Part shown: piece by piece, positions 41,101-56,100 of the stretch
How positions within the stretch are numbered: position 1 is the first letter of the stretch
Layout: each line of letters begins with the position of its first letter
From: Bostrychus sinensis
Taxonomy: Eukaryota; Chordata; Actinopteri; Gobiiformes; Eleotridae
Reading direction: 5' to 3'
Assembly: GCA_020698575.1 (NCBI GenBank)
Contig: CM036254.1
Location: forward strand, 23,226,026-23,290,025
DNA length: 64,000 nucleotides
Program-made: the position numbers and the translations under genes
The notes under the pieces: model-generated
Seen by the model: the letters and a program-made list of their open reading frames with translations, nothing else
The model's database searches: none
What the model was told of the DNA's origin: nothing

Positions 41101-44100
41101 CCAGAGGGGGCTGCTGTTTACACAAGGTGTCCCATTGGGGAGGAGTGTGTCTTACAATCTAAGAAGGCTTCCTCCTCCTCTATCTCCACCTCCAGGAGCA
41201 TCTCTCTCTCATATGGAGACTAAACCTGGCCTTGATGGTGTGTCCACTGTGCACTACATGAGCATGTCCCCTGTGTTTACATCAATAATTTACTGAATGC
41301 AGTGTACTTATATGTTGTATGCATGGCTGGGCTGATATATGGAACAGTATAATGAGGAGACTAGGGCCAATGTCCAATGTGAAAGAGGGTTTGTATTTTC
41401 ATTATACAATATAATATGTACATTTGCTATGAAACGCTGTTATAAAAAGGTCTATTAACAACAAACAACATGGTTCATGGCAGTGGCCTTTCTATGTGTT
41501 GTCTGCATATCCCTGCTGGTGCTTAAAGAGTTTTCTCTCTAAGCACTCTGTGGCTTCCTTCCACTGCCTAAATGTCTGACATGCATGTAAGGGTAAATTA
41601 GCAAAACTGGCTATAATGAATGATGGTCCTCTGTCCCACAACTGGCAATTGTTCAGGGTATGCCTCAGTCCCAAATGTAGAAAACAAAAGTACCAAAAAA
41701 TTAATAAATCCTAAAGTGTCACTTATTTTAATATCACATTACAGCAGCACTTAAAGATAATTTAAGAGATTACACAGATTTCCCTAAAGGATTAATATCT
41801 ATTTCCAGACATGTATTTATGACTTGCATTTTAAGAACTATCCACATGACACAAGTATTTTAAGGATTGTCCCACTGGGCCTGCAGCCACTGTGTTTTCT
41901 TTCTCACACTAAGAACCATTAATATGCTAGCCATGTCCACCCACTGTTGTAGGATGTTAATTTTGTAAGGTTCAGTAAGCGTTTTATTCAAAGTGGATGA
42001 ACATGGGTTACAATAAAAATGGAACATCCTATTTGTGATGTCTGTCTGCTGCTGAAATTCTAAATTGCTGGGTAGGGACCCAAAAGTGTCTCCCAGGGAG
42101 GTTGAATATAGTTACAATGTTCAGCTTATCTAAAGCTTAAATATTATTTTAATGACACAATCAGACCAGTTGAGAACCACTGATGTATGAAGACAACAGT
42201 AATGCTCTTATAAAGACATAATGTACCCTATGCATAAAGAGAATTCCACTGCTCACATTTTCTATAAGCAAGTTTATTATTGCTCCACTCAGTTTTCAGT
42301 GATTTAATTGGTTTAGAAAAGTCCCTTATTATTTTATATCAATTCCCTTGGTCCATGTCACATAACAGGGTGCTAATCACTGCATTAAACCCTTGACTGT
42401 TGCTCCATTGGTCTTGGTAACAGGGCTGTGAACCTGCTCATTACCTTGATTAACTGTGTATATGTGGTTGTGCCAGGTTGCCACACACCATTAGTCCCTG
42501 AATGGGCTAAATCCAGATAACAGCTTGTCAACAGGAAAGGTCTTCGATGTTGTCTCTTGCTGTGCTTTTTCACCACAACGAGCAAGAAGTGACAAGCTTA
42601 AGTTCCTCTTGTGACCTTAATATTATTTTCCACTGCCCCGTATGATTCACTGAGAGTACTGGGTTGTTGGCGTAGCTACTTGTTTGTACAGAGCAGTGAT
42701 TCTAAAATTTGTCAATTAAAAATAGGACTAAACCAGTTCTAAACCAAATCTAAACAAGGATTAAACCATGTACAAGACTAGCCCAAAGTAAAATGTGGGT
42801 AAAACAGGAATAAAACTGTCACTGAATTAAACAAAATCAAGCCCACATAGGTAGTACAGGTACTACACCAGTGGTACCTGTACTACAGTTTAAGAACCAC
42901 TGGTATGGAGAATATGTCTAAATGGGTATAAATCTGAAGTAACAGCAGGTAATAATAGTTTGGTCAACAGCTAAACCTGGAGATGTGGACCTATAGGAGG
43001 TCTTGCAGTGGCTATTAGGAGAAAATGATGGCTGGAAATAGTGATAAATTATATGCCCACTTCCTTTTCCAAGAAGTATTACTGCACTACGCAACAGGCT
43101 ATAAATTATACCACAATGGCCTATATAAACTTGTCCAGAAGGAGTACATCTACAACTTAACACATCAATGCATCAGTCATGTAAGTGTAGGAACATGTAC
43201 AGAGTGAGAGAGACACAATTTGTATCTTAACATTTCATTATATTGAGGCAAAAATTGTTATGATTATTTATGACTATTATTATTGTATTGCATTGATGAT
43301 TGTTAATGGAAGAATGCAGTATGGTATCCTTGGTGACTGGTTAATTCCAAATAACAGCATTGTATCCACTGAAACTTGAAGAATGTTTTTTTACAGGCCT
43401 ATAAATGCCTGTTAACTTGTAAACTGTGATTAATAATTGGCGCCTGACTTCTGACATCATTAAGAGGAATGCATAGTATTGTGATTGCTTTATTAATTTA
43501 TGCACTGGAAATTCACTAACTTTGTATATAGTAGGGTATACTGCACTACACAACAAAGTAACTTCTAACTCAGAAACAACTTCTAAATGAGTAATAGTAA
43601 TAGTTGTAGCAGCAGTAAAGTGAAGGGTAATGAATTGCAAAAATAAATTATAGATAAAAAAAACAATACAAGTCTTAGTGTTAACATCTCACTCCGCCTT
43701 TTTTACCTTAATGAATCAGAGGATCACCGGTGACCCTTGACCCCGGTCAGTGAACTGTCAGTCCGATGACAAGGCCACAGAGTGAGTGACGTGCTAATCC
43801 ATTCACATGTCTCTGTCACAGCCAAAAGCCACAGAGGTCAGTGCCTTCGAGAGTCGCTTTGCAAACCATTGTCCCAGCTTCATTTAAGTGCTCTGTGTAG
43901 GTTTTCACTTAAGAAGACCTAAGGGTTACTTCTTTAACAACTGATCTAAAAGAGCAAAAGATTTCTGAGAACAATAGCTGGGGATTCAATTGTGATGAAG
44001 GTTAGGTTTTGAGCTCTTTTTGTTTTTGTATGGGCCACTTTCTTTTACAAGGTGGTGACATGGGAAGTAAGAAAACTGGCTAAGCTGCAGTACAGATGAA

Positions 44101-47100
44101 AATGCATGATGACAAGTCTGATGACACTTCAAAAGAAAAGGTCGCAAGTGACCATCTGTATGTCACACCCAATCATCTCATTATGTTTAGAGCTACGGAG
44201 CAAGTTGAAACATTTACATGTGTGTTAAAAATTAGGTTTGCACATGTATTGTTATTGCAATATTTACACCTGCACTATCTATAGCCAAAGAACTGTATGT
44301 AGTCTTGCAATAATGTGGCATTCCAAATGGCAGTCATTTAAATTATGGTTCACCAAATTATTTGTTAATACATTTATATAAAAGTATGGAATGTTTTTCT
44401 TTTATTTTTAGTATAACAGTTTGATTACCTAGATTAGCATATTATGGTCATCTGTGGAGTGGGAGGTAATAAGGGAAAAAAATGAAAAATAAACTATTGC
44501 CAACTCAGTGCTTTTAAGGTAAGCTAAGATTGGTCTGGTTTTACTTTTCAATAGCATGAATATTAAATATGAAGTATTTTGAGCAAACGTTTACTCTGTT
44601 CTACTCAAAAGGGCATTATACAATTACTGTAAGTCATCATTATGGCAATATTCAACATAGCTACTGTAAAGTATATAGCATGCTTTCTTAATACTGAGAA
44701 GCTTTAGTATATTCATGTTCATGTGGCAAGAGACTGTAACACAATACAGCATCTGTCTACAACTGAAGTAGCTTTCTGTCTCCATCAGTATCTGTCTGTC
44801 TTGTAATAATCAACCATTTTAGTCCTGATCCCTTTGTTTACTCTGCGAACCTCAGATGACCACACTCTTGGCCAAACATCCAATCACTGCCATATTCTGT
44901 GCATTGCATTCTTGTTTCAAATGGACTAATCTTTTTCATCTTTTTCCCATTAGTCTGAATCAAAGCAAACATGTTGAACTTGTTTAAAGTTCTTTAGTGT
45001 GATGGTGGAAAGGTCTCTGGTATTGCGCTGGGCTAAAACCACATCCTGCCTCCAGTGTAAATAAATACAGGACAAGGTAAAGCTAATATTAGAGCTATAT
45101 TGGTCCTATAGCTTTGAAAATGTGGTTGTATGAATATAGTAGAAGGGATCTTCTCGTGCAGGGGTGCATGTTCTACCAATTAACCAGTCACAAAGCCCAT
45201 CTCACAATGGTTAAAAAGTATCCATACAAAGATGTTTCAGATGGTGATCCGAAAGTTATGATTTTTTTTAATTTTTTTTTTTACTGACACCTTGTGGCTG
45301 GAGTTAGTTATTTGTAGCCCTATCTTTCAATGTTACGGTTTTGTTCAAAATTTAGGCACTACAAGACTAAAATGATTTCTTCCTCGGACCATTACTGACA
45401 TTTTATGAAAATGTCATTGAAATCTGACCATTACCTTGATAGTTATCTTGTTAAGAGACTAACAAACTAACAAACCAGCAAGTTAAAAACATAAGCCCCA
45501 AAATAGGCGTGTTAATGTTTAAGAGCTGGTGAAATATAAGCCTGTAGTGGTATTATTATTAAACAACAATCTCTTAACACTTTGCACTGAATCATATAAA
45601 TCTACAACTTGGTGAAGAGTTGATAGGCATCTACTAGTCCAACATCAAAACATGCCATATAGCCATAGCTGGCCAGGGCTGCGTAAGCTTATGAAAACAT
45701 TTTTCCTTGTCATGGCAGCAGTGTGAAGCCCGGCCACATTGTCTGGAAGTCATGGGACTCTTGTCATTGTTGTTCGACTAACCCCCATCTCTCTGGCCAC
45801 AGGGGACTAAGTTCGGCCTTGAAGACTACTGAATTCCTTTCCTTTGAGGTAACAGAGTAGAAACTCAAGCACTTATTGTTGACCGCAAAACACTTTAGCA
45901 ACTCAAAGACGCAACGGTGAAAACAGTAAAGGGCCCTCGAGATTCTTCTCCTGACCTTTCACCTCTGCGTTTGTGGGAGTCTTGGGAGAAAATTCACAGA
46001 TCCAAAGATGGAGAATGGCCACTCTCTTGAGACTGTGGTGGGAATAAGTTTTTGTCAGACCAAGGGGATCTCCCAGTAATGCTCAACACAAATCCAAAAA
46101 GTATCTATTGCCTTATCCAGCCACAGAGGGTTACAAAAACCTTTAATTTACTTTTTAAAAATGTGCTGTATATGTGTCATGTTGGCCTTATCCCTTGTTA
46201 TTGTCTATCCATTTGCAAGTAGTATAACCTGTGTCTTTTGGTTCTGCTCTAAAAAAATCCAACTCGCATCAGTTTGTGGGAGTCTTGATATAAAAATTTC
46301 CACATCCAGTGATTGAGAATTATGGTGGGAAATGGTTTTAGTCAACACCACTCCACACCGCTGGCCAGTACTGTAATACCTACTAATCCACCAGATGCAT
46401 CTGTCAGTAAACACCGTATATAGGCCACTACATAATGGATCATACCATCCATTATAGATATTTATAGCATGATCTAATGCACTGTTTGGCACAATGTAAT
46501 CCTGTGCAGCACAAAATCATTTTTTTACTCGCCTGCAGTTCCACAGTACTGTGCAAAAGTTTTAGTGAGGTCTGAAAAAATGCTGGTGAGGACAGGTGCT
46601 TTAATAAATGCAGATTTTTTTTTGTTATGAAAATGTCATGAATGGCCAGTAATGGGCCAAAGACAAAATGACAAATTTTAGTGTGGATACGGAACACTGT
46701 TTTCAATCCAGGAGCGTTTTAAGGGACAATTTTGACATAATGACCAAACATAAAACGAACTATAAACATTCAAAATATAACAGAGTCTGAGTCCAGGTCT
46801 GGGTTATACCATTACCACTGCAAGATAGGACCACCTAGGCAGAGGATCCTATGCTTTGATCCTTCTTTTTTTTTTTTTTTATTTTATGTGTGTGTGAGGG
46901 GCTATAAAAACCTGTTTAGGACTTTTGACCAGTACTGTACCTTTACAAGCTTCACTAGAGTTGCACAGACAGCATCACAGGGGTTCCTCTCTAAATCCTC
47001 CCACCTATGGCTACTCTTTGAAGACAGTAGACATGGGTTTAGAGACATTTGACAAAACTTTGGCTGATGTTTTGTGTGCTTTTCTTATAATGGTATCAGT

Positions 47101-50100
47101 GAATCATCACAGATCGTCCTAAGAGGATTAGGCGGCGGTTGTGCCAGAGCGGCTGCTGCGCTTCATAGGAAAGAGCCATTCGTCCACCATCTGGGGAAGT
47201 AAATATGTCACTATGGTGTTGCCAGGTCTGAGCGCAAAGTTCAGAGATAGTTGCACATTGTTGGACATATACTTATATAGTGAATACACAGCTGTTTAGG
47301 GCTGTGTTCATTCAAAATTTAGGCAATGTGTTCAGAGAAAGAGAAATCACTAACTGATCTTCTGCTTCGTATATTTATTTGCTCCTAGCCTGGCCAGCTA
47401 CAACCATTTTACGTTCTTGACAAAGTAAAGTTGGTCTAGCAGCCTTTCCTGTCTAACCCATTTCCACTAAAGTCAACCCTACTTTATCAATCACAGCATA
47501 ACACTCGTAAAGGTGGCTGGGCTTTGTCCAATTCTTTATTTAATTGGTTGTATGTTTATCAAATTGTATTGCTCGTGAGGCCTAAAAATTGATTGATAGT
47601 ATGTCTGTACAATTGCATTTAAAGGTAGTTTGAGTTGCAGCCACTGGTTCTACCCTATGAAAACCATGCCACTACAACCTATTTTCACCAAAGTCAACCC
47701 AATCATAGCATGACAACCTAAAGTGGTGTGGACCTCTCACACTTTTCAAATTGCCGTGCTTCTGCATCAATTGATTTTGCCTTATGAAAAGCCAACGAAA
47801 CTCAGTCGGTGCCAGAATAATTACCAGTATCAGTAGAAAAGAAAAACAGACAAAAAATATCTTTTGCCTAGTATACAGTATATGTGCTCAGCTAGACCCA
47901 TTCACTTTCTTGGCAAACTGAAGTGGGTCTGGTAACCTTTCCACCACAACCTATATCCACCAAGATCAGCTGACCAATCATAGAGTAGCATGGCAAATAT
48001 GGGACTGCTCTACAGTTTGTTCATTGGTTGTATGTTTTTCAAATTGCATTGGTATTGAAGCAATTTTCTATATGTTGTTACTGACCTGTCTTCTGATCTG
48101 ATCTGGCTGAATGTTGCATTGACAAGGACCAGACAAATTGTTTGTATTGTGTACAAAAAAGAATTAAGATGGCTACCCAGTTCCATGCACTCCCACAAAA
48201 AACATTTTATTACATTTTATTTTCTGCCCTCCTACATTGACTATTTGCAAGCGTGAAGACAGCATTTGCCAGTGCACAAATCTGCCAGTCTGACTCACCG
48301 ACAAAACAAAGAAGTCAAAAATATGTGTGTGAAAGAGTGATGGAAATGATTTCCCAGCACTGTCTGTCACTTGCACATAACACAAGCAGATGTGGTTTCA
48401 AGGCTTTCACACAGGCCTTCCTTGCTCCTCTTCACAAAGGGATCATTTCAAGTCGCCTTTTTATCATGGGAGTCTCCCCTCAATCATAAAGCTAACACTC
48501 CCTTCCTAATTGCTGAATAGGAGATTGTATGAGGTTTGGAAAAAAAGCAATCTCCAAATGTGAGCTGTCAGACAATGGCAGCAGGAGTTGAGCCATTAAT
48601 CAAAAAGCTCCTCTCATTATCATTAGTGGGAAACGCTGACTGTCCATGTGTGTGCGTGTGTGTATGAGAGAAAGTCTATAGCACTACTGGGGTTTTTTTT
48701 TTTTTTGAACAACAGAGCCACAGCGATGCAAAGAAAACGGCCTCTCCAGAGAAATCAGTGGAGAAACATAACCCCTGCTGCAACAGAAATGGTGTGTAAG
48801 CATTTCTTTATGTTAATCATCCAAAATATGAGAGCAAATGTCAAGCTAATTTAGCCCAGCTGCACAAAAAATGAGGGTACTACAATGTTATGGGTTTTGA
48901 GACACCTGCTTAATAGCTCCAAAAGACAGTAATTTGTTGCATATGTCTTAATTGTAGTGTTGGTGAAATAGGAAATCAGTACAATAGGTCTTTACAATAC
49001 ATTGGAAATAATAGTAAAGACCTACTTTATAGAAATACGTTATGGTGCTCTGCAAGTGGTAAAATGGTGGGTCAGGACCCGAAAGTGTGTCACAGGGAGG
49101 TTATAGTTTTAATGTTCAGCTAATTTGAAGCCTAAATATTGTTGAGTTTTTTTTACATTGAATAACTGTAACTGTAACTGTAAATGTGAATATGTCATTA
49201 AGTCCATTGTAAAATAGTAAAAAACAAATATAACTTTAGTTCTGCAAATTAAGGGATAAAACTGAAAAAATAATTGTCCAAAAATTATTGCAATATTTAA
49301 CATACAGTAGTTATTGCATATCACAAAGCAACATTACCTTCTTGGCGTCCCGTCTTCATGAGGCTGTATAATGACCACTTTGACACTGATGGATGTCCGG
49401 AGGAGGTCGATCATCTGCTCGTGTGTGAGCGTAGCCACAGCCACCTTACAGATCTCCACCAGCCGGCTTCCTTGTCTGAGACCAGCTTTCCAAGCAAAAC
49501 CAAAGGGCTCCACATCTGCCACAATGCCCTCAAAGTTCACATGAAAACCCAGCTGACCGAGACTATTCCTCCTCAAAGTCATCTCACACGTCTCACAGCC
49601 TCGGGTCGCAATCTGGAAAAAAAATAAAACAATATATCATTATGAATACTTAGTAATCATTATTATTAAGCCATACTTGTGTAGGAAATTGTTTTAATGA
49701 AGTTATTTTAAAGACGATTTTCCCAACAGACCAAATTAACAACAAGATGATCTTCTACTTCTGGGGTAAATGCTCTTTCCATTGAGCCACAAAACCCTTA
49801 TGCCATATCTCAGAATAGTAAAGAATCTACTATAACTAATCAATTATTAAGTGAAGTTAGCGTGTTCATGCGTATCTCGAAGTGGTCCAAGTGGTCCTGG
49901 ATCTACACCAAAATTACATAAAAATAAACTAATGTATTTATTAAAGCACGCTTATTTAACAGCATTTTAACACCTCAGTAAAACTTTTGTACAGTACTCT
50001 ATATTCTCAAGCTGTTGAAATGCATATATGTAATCATATTATACTACCAATCCTCCCACTGTCAAAGCAAGCAAGCTCCCATAATTTCACAAATCTAAAA

Positions 50101-53100
50101 TTGTCTGTAATGAATGAACGTGAGGGTGAATGGTCTGACCATGGTATGTAAGTGTTAGCCCAATGACTAACTGGCTTTAGCCCGTCAATTTTCTGAGGTC
50201 AGTTTTCTTTTTTCCCTAATTACCAATATAAAACAGAGACTGAATTAAATTTGTTAGATGCACAATGTTAAAAGAATACAAAAATTGTATTCTTGAGGTT
50301 TGAATTACTTTTGTAGTTATGTGCATGGTATACTGCAAAACACTGGGAGACAACCAGATGTTTGTGCTACAGCAAAGTTAAAGTTCATGTGCGTCCATTC
50401 AAATTAGTTTTCTCAGTTTGTTCTACATTGGCTTGGCATAATCCCTTAATGCAATTCGAGTTCAGGCCCAGTTCAGGCTACTCTCAGTTCAAACCACAGC
50501 GATAGGAAAGCTGCGCCAGTGTGGTCTGCTACGTAAACCTTAATATGTGAGGTGAGTTACAGGCAATAGCACTGGACAGCCTTCCCTCTAAGCTTTATTA
50601 TTGTGGCAACCGCTGGAAGAAAAAAAAAAAAAACACACACACAGTGCATCGAATGGGCCTTAATCACCCATCAGATTAGTCCTGGTTCAGTTGTGGGTGA
50701 CTGCCTCCATTTGCACAGAGTGGCAGCTGGCTTCAGGGACACATTACTGAGTGTATGGGGTTGTCAACACTGCACCAGATTCTCACACGGGCCGAAATCC
50801 TACCCCACTGTGTGAGAGAGAGAGGGTTGCCTGGACCACTGTGATGAACTGACACATATTGAGTGACTTCTCACAATAAGAGACTGAGGGGGACGGAGTG
50901 GCCAAGAGCATGTTTTTAACACACAAGAGGCACAACAGGAAGCACTTTTTGTATAGTGTTTTATACTTTTGTTGTGTTGAATTAAAATATTTCTAACTAT
51001 AGCAAACTTACAAATGGGAGCCTTGCTAGCCATCATAGTTCTTTTTATGTTATACTAAGTGGTTGAAGAGGAAGTGAAAAGGAAGTATACACAAAATACA
51101 CTAACTCTTGAAGCAATTGTACAAAACTACAACCAATCATACAAGACAATTTTAATAAAGATTTGTGACTGGTGCAAGAAAGCTGTGAAAGGAAAGAGAT
51201 TTCAGAATTATTTTGCAAAGAGAGGGTATGGTTGGTGTAAGCAAAAGATTTCCAAAAAAGTAGCCCTGCTCCCTCAGAGGCTTAAATCTGAGAGTGCAGG
51301 GAAGACATTGATCCAGGCATTATGGTCAATGAATCAAACTGCCCTGTCTCTGAAATTAATTAGCCCCAAATAATGGCCTCCTAAAAGCCTTCATTAGCGC
51401 CTTTTATTCCCTCTATGTGGGGCAGTAATGTGTCCAGGTCCTCCTCTGCGTGGCCTAAATACTTAATGACACACTTTAGCAGGGCACTCGTTGGTACACT
51501 CAAGTTTTCAATCAGATTTAAGCTCATGTAGTGTAATTGTCTGAATTTCACAACTTTTTATCAGGTCCTGGATCAGAGTAAAACATGATGACAGGCACTG
51601 AGGCTGGCCTTCATCCTCACTAAGACGCCGGCAGTAGTGAGTGGTTTAGACGTTGATGATCTGGCTTTTCAAACTTGTCTCTCTGTTGACAAAACAGTGT
51701 CACTCCACTCAGGCTCAAAGAAGAGTCACGGAGCAGGATCTCAGGGCTTGAGTCTCTTTGAGCGGAGTGTTTGGGGTTCTCCAAGGTTTATCATTTACCA
51801 GGCAGCAAAATGTAAGGGATCCATGGTCTTTTGAGTTGTAAATTACCTTTGGAAATGTAGACAGAGCAACATTCTCCCATTCTAATGGGCTATGGCCTTC
51901 TCCAGACAATTAGACTTAGTTTTTTATAGAAAAAGATTATTGTTAATGTCAGGACGGCCAAAACCTGTTAATCTCATGCTATGTCCTCCTGTTAGTGCAG
52001 TGTTTGTCAACTGTTTGACCTCGACAGACTGCTTTTGGATCCAAACCCACAAGTTGAGAAATACTCTGCAGGTAGGTATTTCTGCGTTTTTAGTGAAAAA
52101 ACACACAAGTGAGAACACATAAAATAAGGCTTTTCCAAAATGTGGTGACATGTATGTCCAATACTGTCACACTTCCGACAGACAAGACAACAAGGTTAAT
52201 TTTTCATCACTTTGTGTCATCAGATAAAGCTAAAAACAGTTAAACTACTTTTGTCCAAGTTACTGTGCTTTGTAAAATGCATTTGGGAAAAATATCTATT
52301 ATATATACTTTGTGCATGTGGACATAGCATCAAACTCAGTCAGATTTAATTATTCAGCACTGCTTTATACTGAAGAAAAAAACATTACTGGGGATGTAGG
52401 TAGTATTATGTAAGACATACCTAGCTGTACTGTCATTTTCCATATTGCATCACAAACTAAGTACTGTAAATAGGACCATTTCCACAAAACAAAAAATAGC
52501 CTTCACTGACTGGAGCCAAGAGGATTTGTCTTTAAAAGCTGAACATGTAACCGTCCAACTAAGCAGCAACACCCATGAGAGCACCGGGACGCCATCGCAA
52601 AGCTTTTAGCCCCATACTCTCACAACTTTCACACTACTCTTTCCCCAGCCTATGTCCGTCTATGGTTCACATTACATCACAAGTCCGGCAGCCAGTAAAT
52701 CCCTCCAATGAAACATGAGTCCAGCCAATCTCCGGGCTGTGAGGGAAAACACAGACACCTTTGGGACATAGTGTGCATGGTCAGCTCCTACACCTAAAGT
52801 GCTAGTAACACAATCAGATACTTATTAATACTTATGCACGTCTCGTGTGAGATACTCGCCACAAATTCCCCCGTGGTAAGTCGCGAGTGAATGTGAGTGC
52901 AGATTAGCATAGCGAATGAGGAAGCGATGTCCTTTGGCTAATCACAAATGTTAATATATCCTGCACTGTCCTTTCTGAGATAAAAGGAGTGAGAAATGAG
53001 TGACATCTGTGTTAGGATTAATTATTCAAATGATCTTCTGCTGCTTTTTAAGATATCTAGCTATTCCTACATTCAGTTTTACTCTTCTTTGGTATTAAGT

Positions 53101-56100
53101 ATCTTTGAAATGTCACGTTCTCATCACTAGCAGAGTGAGTCATATTAAGCTTTTGTACTGAAAATCTTTCCTTGTTGGTGCAAGTTGTGATACTGTGGAT
53201 CTTTGCAGATGAAGTAGCAGAAATATACAATGCAGAATGACTGGAAGAGGGTGTGCATGCAGAATTAAGGTCACACACAGCTCAGATTTGGATTTTTGGG
53301 ACTCAGATGCAATGCTGTTAGAAAGAAGCAAAAATCTTGTCAGGTTCAGTAGCTGATGGAGGCTGGGATATGGGAAAATACTTTGCAACCGTAGTATTGT
53401 AGTAAACAATACAGGAGATTTTAGGTCTCCACCTTGTCTTGGACACAGAGTACTCTGGATGTTAAATCAGAACTAGGAAGACCACTGTCATTATTTGAAA
53501 AGTCTGTCTTCAAACGATGAAGAGAAACACACTGACAGACAACCATTCACTCTCACATTCATTCACTAGGGACGAGTTAAAGTCACCAATTCACCTAACA
53601 CATGCATGTCTATCGGCGGTGGGAGAAAGCCAGAGTACCCTAACCCACAGTAACACAGAGTGGACATGCAGACTCCACCCTGAGAGTTTGTGTGTCAGCC
53701 GAACCCACAATCTTCTTGCTGGAAGGTGAACGTACTAACGGCTCTGCCACCGTGCCCCTCTCCATGTGCTAATGTTCATTTATTTATCTTCCTCCCATTA
53801 GGGGACACAGGGGGCTGGAGTTTCGTTCAGGGGCTAGGGGCCTTAGGTAGCAAATATTTTGAACAATGGCCAGTTATATCTATATAGTGTATATTTTTTT
53901 CTTTCCTTCCCCAACACTTATCACCAAGCCACTTCCAGTTACTGGTACGATATGCCCTGTGGTATCAATTTTCTACACACTATGTATATTTTTGCATGTG
54001 TAACATATTTTTTCATTTCATATCTATCTATTGCATTCTTACTTTTACTGTTATTGGCTGTCTATAAGTAATCTGTCATCTGTGTAACTGATCGACTGTA
54101 ATAAAGTCTCATCTCCCCTTTGGATTACTATTATCTAAATATATGTATATCTTGATGTTTACTTGGCCTCAGTCCCTAAAAGTCTTGCTCTTGCTTCAAG
54201 TGCTCTGTCCCATATGAGTGCCCTGCTAGAACCAGGTGTTTTCATGACCTATTTTAAACCAGCTGACCTCAAAATAGTGTTGCAGTTGGCCATTTTAGAT
54301 GAGAAAAAGAATGAGGACTTGGAAATAAGTGGGTAGCTCAAGCAGTCTTAGGGCATGTCAACTCTATTCTTAGTCTGTCAGACCCAAAAAAAAGTGCCTC
54401 TATTTCCTCTTATCTCCTTTAAAACTGGGTTGGTGACCTGTTTTAAGCTGCCATTGCCTTACCTGCACCCAGACGCTCCCCTCAATAATTTCTCAATGGA
54501 CAGCAAATCACATTAATCTCTCCATCAAACAAAGTGTCTGGCTTTGATGAAATTGCACTGTTGCTTAATAATGGTGACTATACTTATACCAGAGCAGGAT
54601 ACCATCAGTGTTTCTGTGACCTAAACAACTGGGCTGATTATGTGCAATGAGCTAAAGAAAGCTATCAGTGGGAGGGCTAGTTTAATCCTCTCTAGATTCT
54701 GCAGTTTTTTTTTAATTCTGGTGCACTGTAGTCTAAAAAAAAGCCCGGAAATAAGGTTTTGAGTTAAATAATAGTATGTTGGAAAATTAATCATCTGTGG
54801 AAAAAAAATAAATAAATGAGGACTTCATATAGGCTGTATTATGGGTCGCTCTGATTGGCTGTTGAATAATGGCTGAAGTGAGAGAAAGCATGTATTTTAC
54901 TGTAGATACTGCACTAAAAATTTGAAAAAAGGAGGAAAAAAGAAAAACTTGCAAGAGGTGATGTTTAATGAGGCAGAGATAATTGCTGGTTCACATCAGT
55001 CTAAAGCTAAACTTAGCGCTAGATGTTTATGGTCACCTCCAATATCATATCTTTCTATTTTGAAGTGGCATTTTTTTTTATATTACTTGTTGGGGGTAGA
55101 AATGCTATAGGAAACAGATTTTGTTGGAACAGCACCCAGGACAGCAGTAGTAACATCAGATAGTTCAGCTTTAAGTCTAAACACCCTATGATGTTGATGA
55201 AATAGGACTGTGAAAGAACAAAAACAAGAGTAGAGTTGCATGTTGTCAGATTGGATACAGGTTATGCAAGCAACGGATAACGATGCAAATAAAATAACAC
55301 AGCCTGTGGTGAGCAATAAAGCCTGAATGGCTAAAGTAATGTTTCCAGAATGCACTGTTTCACCACAGAGAGACCGCAGAATTTGAAAATGCCTCACTGC
55401 TCCATTTAAACTAACGGCAGGCATTATTATTGAAATGCCCGGCAGCGTGTGTGTTCATATAACTATCATGGATTTACTGGGATTTTAGATGACAACACGC
55501 AACTGAGTACTTCCCTTCGTAGTAAGCAGTTTACTTATCTGTTGTTCAATGCAATCTACTGATGCCACCCTGGTGTGTCCTATATTGTAAGTACCTCTGT
55601 AAGCTGGATAAGATCTAATGATGTTTTGTCTGTGCCTTATAGTCTTTTGCTATTGTTCTGAGGAAATGACCAAGACAAGACTGAGAACCTAAGTATATGG
55701 TAAAATAATATAATAGCATTTCCACTGTGGTCTAACAATGGCCTACCCCCGGCCACTGGCTCTTAGCTGGAAAAAAAATATTTTACACTGTGGGAACAAG
55801 TGTTTTTTTAGTTTTATGACATATATTATGAAACTAAATGATGCTAAACTATAAACATCCGTGGTTCAGTATCTATAAACTGTTCATTTTAATTTTAAGT
55901 ATGTGTGTGTATGAGTAAATCTAAACATATCACCTTCCAATGATTGCTGTCACAATTCTAAGCAGTCTATCAAGAGTCTTACATTTAAATTAACATTTTC
56001 CTCAGAATATACAATATTTGTAACCATACTCCTCATAATACACCAAGAACATCCCTGTGACCCACTTTGGCCCCCGAACTCAGCGAAGTTGCAAATTACT

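Noticed and set aside
45965..46370. Pair of similar blocks considered as a new tandem gene or RNA repeat
   Set aside because: Similarity is confined to a few short phrases with many indels; best left as an old duplication of intronic DNA.
51059..51373. 104-codon plus-strand open frame
   Set aside because: No recognisable domain, antisense within an intron, lysine-rich AT-driven composition and no promoter or splice context.
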